Assembly (NCBI GenBank): GCA_043806395.1
Contig: JAZDHC010000075.1
Location: forward strand, 1 to 5,683
Length of the DNA: 5,683 nt
Source of the DNA: CG2-30-40-21 sp043806395
GTDB taxonomy: Bacteria > UBA9089 > CG2-30-40-21
Reading direction: 5' to 3'
Below the pieces are notes generated by a model. The model ran no database searches and was not told the origin of the DNA. It was given only the letters and a program-made list of their open reading frames with translations. This document shows, piece after piece, positions 4,171 through 5,683 of this stretch. The number at the start of each line of letters is the position of its first letter. Position 1 is the stretch's first letter. A program made the position numbers and the translations under genes.

Positions 4171-5683
4171 TGGTTTTCTCTCAAGACTAAGTATTGTTTC
4201 TGCAAGCAGGCTGTGTATTGCCTGCTTTTTTTGTTTTGCGGTACCTTCAGCCGTTTTCTCTGCCAATTCAAGCATTATCATAAATGAAAAGATGGATATT
4301 CAGATCTCCGTTAATATGAATAAGCTGTCCGGGGATAATCAGCAGGCAACGGTATCAACTGCCTTGACTCAACCCATGATAGTTAAGGCAGCCTATGCTA
4401 ATGGCAGCCCGGTAAGTGGCTTGCCTATTTCATTTACCATCTCCACGCAACCACAAGGTGCATCAGGGGCAAAACTATCCATCAGTTCCATTACAACTGA
4501 TGCCAATGGTCAGGCACAAACTATGTTAACCTTGGGGGATAACCCAGGGACATATCAGGTTTCAGCATCTAATCTTAATGTAACTGGTTCACCATTAATT
4601 TTTTCGGCTATTGGGTGGAAAACCTATAATTATACATGGGAATCCTCTCATAATTATCAGAATTATTTTACCAATACATGGATAATCAGCCATCCCGGGG
4701 CATCAAAGATGCAGGTGCATTTTGAGAAATATAGCATCGTGTCTCCAGATAAGTTGTGCATACTGGATAAGGATAATAATGAGATAGTTCAATATTCAGG
4801 CGATAAAACTGATGTCTGGTCACCTGTGATTGCCGGGGATGTAATCAAACTAAAATTGGTCACGGATTCAAAAGATGCTGCTTATGGGTTTAAGGTGGAT
4901 AAATATATGGCTAATGGTGGCAGCCCGATGGAACAAGATATCACCCCACCAGCAAAGATTATTAACCTGATTGCTTCAGTTGCAACATATAATTCTATCA
5001 AACTTACATGGATAGCACCGGGAGATGATGGCAATATAGGACAGGCAATGTTCTATGATATCCGCTACTCTACCTCACCTATTAATGACTCAAACTGGGC
5101 AAGTACTGCTCAGCTTCAATACGAACCAGTGCCGGCTAATGCTGGAAGAAATCAAAATGGTACTATTCCAAACTTATTGCCTAATGCTCGTTATTATTTT
5201 GGGATAAAGACCTATGACGATAGGGGTGCTGCATCTCCCCTGTCAAATATTGCCATAGGCACAACCACTAGTACCCCACCAGTCTTAGAATGGACTAAGA
5301 TGAGTAATGGATTCGTACGGGATGGTGTTGATCCGGATAGTGGTCAGGTCGGGGCAAGTTTCACCTTTACCGTAAAATATTCGGATTATAATAACGATGC
5401 ACCAGCACCAGGTTATCCAAAGGTGGCAATATTTGCTGGGGGAATACTGTTTGGTAGCTTTACTATGGCTCATGTTGGCCCATTAGCTAATAATTATAAG
5501 AAGGGCAAACTCTATATCTATAGCGTGAAACTGTCTTTGACAGGTGTTTACAGCTATCAATTTGTAGCCTATGATACCAATAATATTCCAGCTCAAGGGA
5601 TACCAACCAGCAGACAGAAGGGGCCAGTGGTTAGTAATGCACCTGCTATTTCGTGGCTTGGTACAGCGTATATGGGGTATGAG
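4115..5683 (+). CDS. Secreted multidomain surface protein, 3' partial, apparently phase-off
   Basis: This frame is open from the base after TAA 4112-4114 to the window edge, over 520 codons, and has no ATG, GTG or TTG before the ATG at 4292. Codons 4157-4264 encode a good signal peptide: basic start (RKF, SRL), hydrophobic core (CIACFFCFAV) and an AVFSA cleavage site before NSS. There is no lipobox. Then follow a bacterial Ig-like (Big_1) domain, about 4292-4615 (SGLPISFTIS, TTDANGQAQTML); a CUB-like domain, about 4621-4915 (ISHPGASKMQVHF, GFKVDKY); a fibronectin type III domain, about 4937-5266 (DITPPAKI, KLTW, ARYYFGIKTYDD); and an Ig/PKD-like unit from 5276 (LEW, GVDPDSGQVGASFTF). A second unit begins 363 bases later (ISWLGTAYMGYE). 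Adhesion or cell-surface display is likely; no catalytic domain is visible. The true start is probably the ATG at 4072 or 4084 when the CATA tract has nine or twelve units. Confidence 0.85.
4117..4156 (+). repeat. Ten perfect CATA repeats (phase-variation tract)
   Basis: Forty bases of uninterrupted CATA. The tract joins the frame of the ATGs at 4072, 4084 and 4090 to that of the signal peptide just downstream (from 4157). Each unit gained or lost shifts the frame by one. Nine or twelve units join them, while ten (present here) and eleven lead to stops at 4168-4170 and 4188-4190. Pure tetranucleotide tracts near the start of surface genes are known slippage-driven switches, for example in Haemophilus and Neisseria. 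Confidence 0.9.
4204..4232 (+). terminator. Intrinsic-terminator-like hairpin inside the signal-peptide codons
   Basis: AAGCAGGC (4204-4211) pairs perfectly with GCCTGCTT (4220-4227) around an 8-base loop, and seven T (4226-4232) followed by GTTTT complete the form of a rho-independent terminator. It lies 33 bases after the OFF-state stop at 4170 and within the signal-peptide codons. Translating ribosomes would keep the hairpin from folding, and early termination would expose it. The T-run also codes for phenylalanines of the hydrophobic core, so part of the resemblance could be a coding by-product. Confidence 0.55.

Noticed and set aside
4205..4225. Lipoprotein signal (Cys in LCIAC or FFC)
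   Set aside because: Residues before either Cys do not fit the L-[AS]-[GA]-C pattern, whereas AVFSA before NSS is a normal signal peptidase I site.
4072..4232. Amino-acid attenuator with a His/Thr/Tyr/Ile leader peptide and terminator
   Set aside because: The layout of promoter, short peptide and terminator fits superficially. But no alternative anti-terminator pairing was seen, the residues follow from the CATA unit, and the downstream gene is a surface protein rather than a biosynthetic operon.
4057..4281. Minus-strand 74-codon frame with repeated Met-Tyr-Val-Cys
   Set aside because: It is the complement of the CATA tract and of the signal-peptide codons. The repeated residues are an artefact of the tetranucleotide, and no ribosome-binding site or domain supports it.
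5285..5473. Minus-strand 62-codon frame
   Set aside because: It lies opposite the continuous surface-protein frame and has no features of its own.

Overview
The window looks like chromosome from an uncultivated, probably diderm (Gram-negative type) bacterium. The DNA is AT-rich, uses the standard code (TGA is a stop), has sigma-70-like promoters, and is scattered with short palindromic and tandem repeats of the kind common in environmental candidate-phylum genomes. I cannot name the lineage.

Layout. 1-625 has no recognisable gene. It holds a nested inverted repeat (251-397), two back-to-back promoters (438-466 on minus, 477-505 on plus) and a roughly 70-bp repeat element (531-602). At 626-2400 two overlapping genes encode the two membrane subunits of a DppB/DppC-type peptide or nickel ABC importer; the binding protein and ATPases are not in the window. 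A second, inverted copy of the 70-bp element lies at 2407-2475, between these genes and the convergent gene for an LsrF-type class I aldolase/thiolase (2473-3249, minus). The aldolase leader contains a hairpin and eight copies of a 7-bp repeat, just downstream of a consensus promoter. At 3514-3945 a small coiled-coil protein with a C-terminal membrane anchor is built from 11- and 7-residue repeats that are also DNA repeats.

From about 4115 to the right edge an uninterrupted frame encodes a secreted multidomain surface protein: signal peptide, bacterial Ig-like domain, CUB-like domain, fibronectin type III domain, then about 121-residue repeats. It has its own promoter (4004-4032) but no ATG, GTG or TTG codon in frame ahead of the signal peptide. 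The upstream ATGs (4072, 4084, 4090) lie in another frame, joined to it through ten perfect copies of the tetranucleotide CATA (4117-4156). Nine or twelve copies would put them in frame with the signal peptide, and ten leaves the gene OFF. This has the form of a phase-variable contingency locus. A perfect hairpin plus T-tract (4204-4232) inside the signal-peptide codons could also stop transcription when translation ends early. A competing reading is a single missing T after an ATG at 4170 that has a strong ribosome-binding site.

A recurring theme is that short repeats sit at the translational entry of several genes: before the first permease, at the permease junction, in the aldolase leader and in the surface-protein start region.
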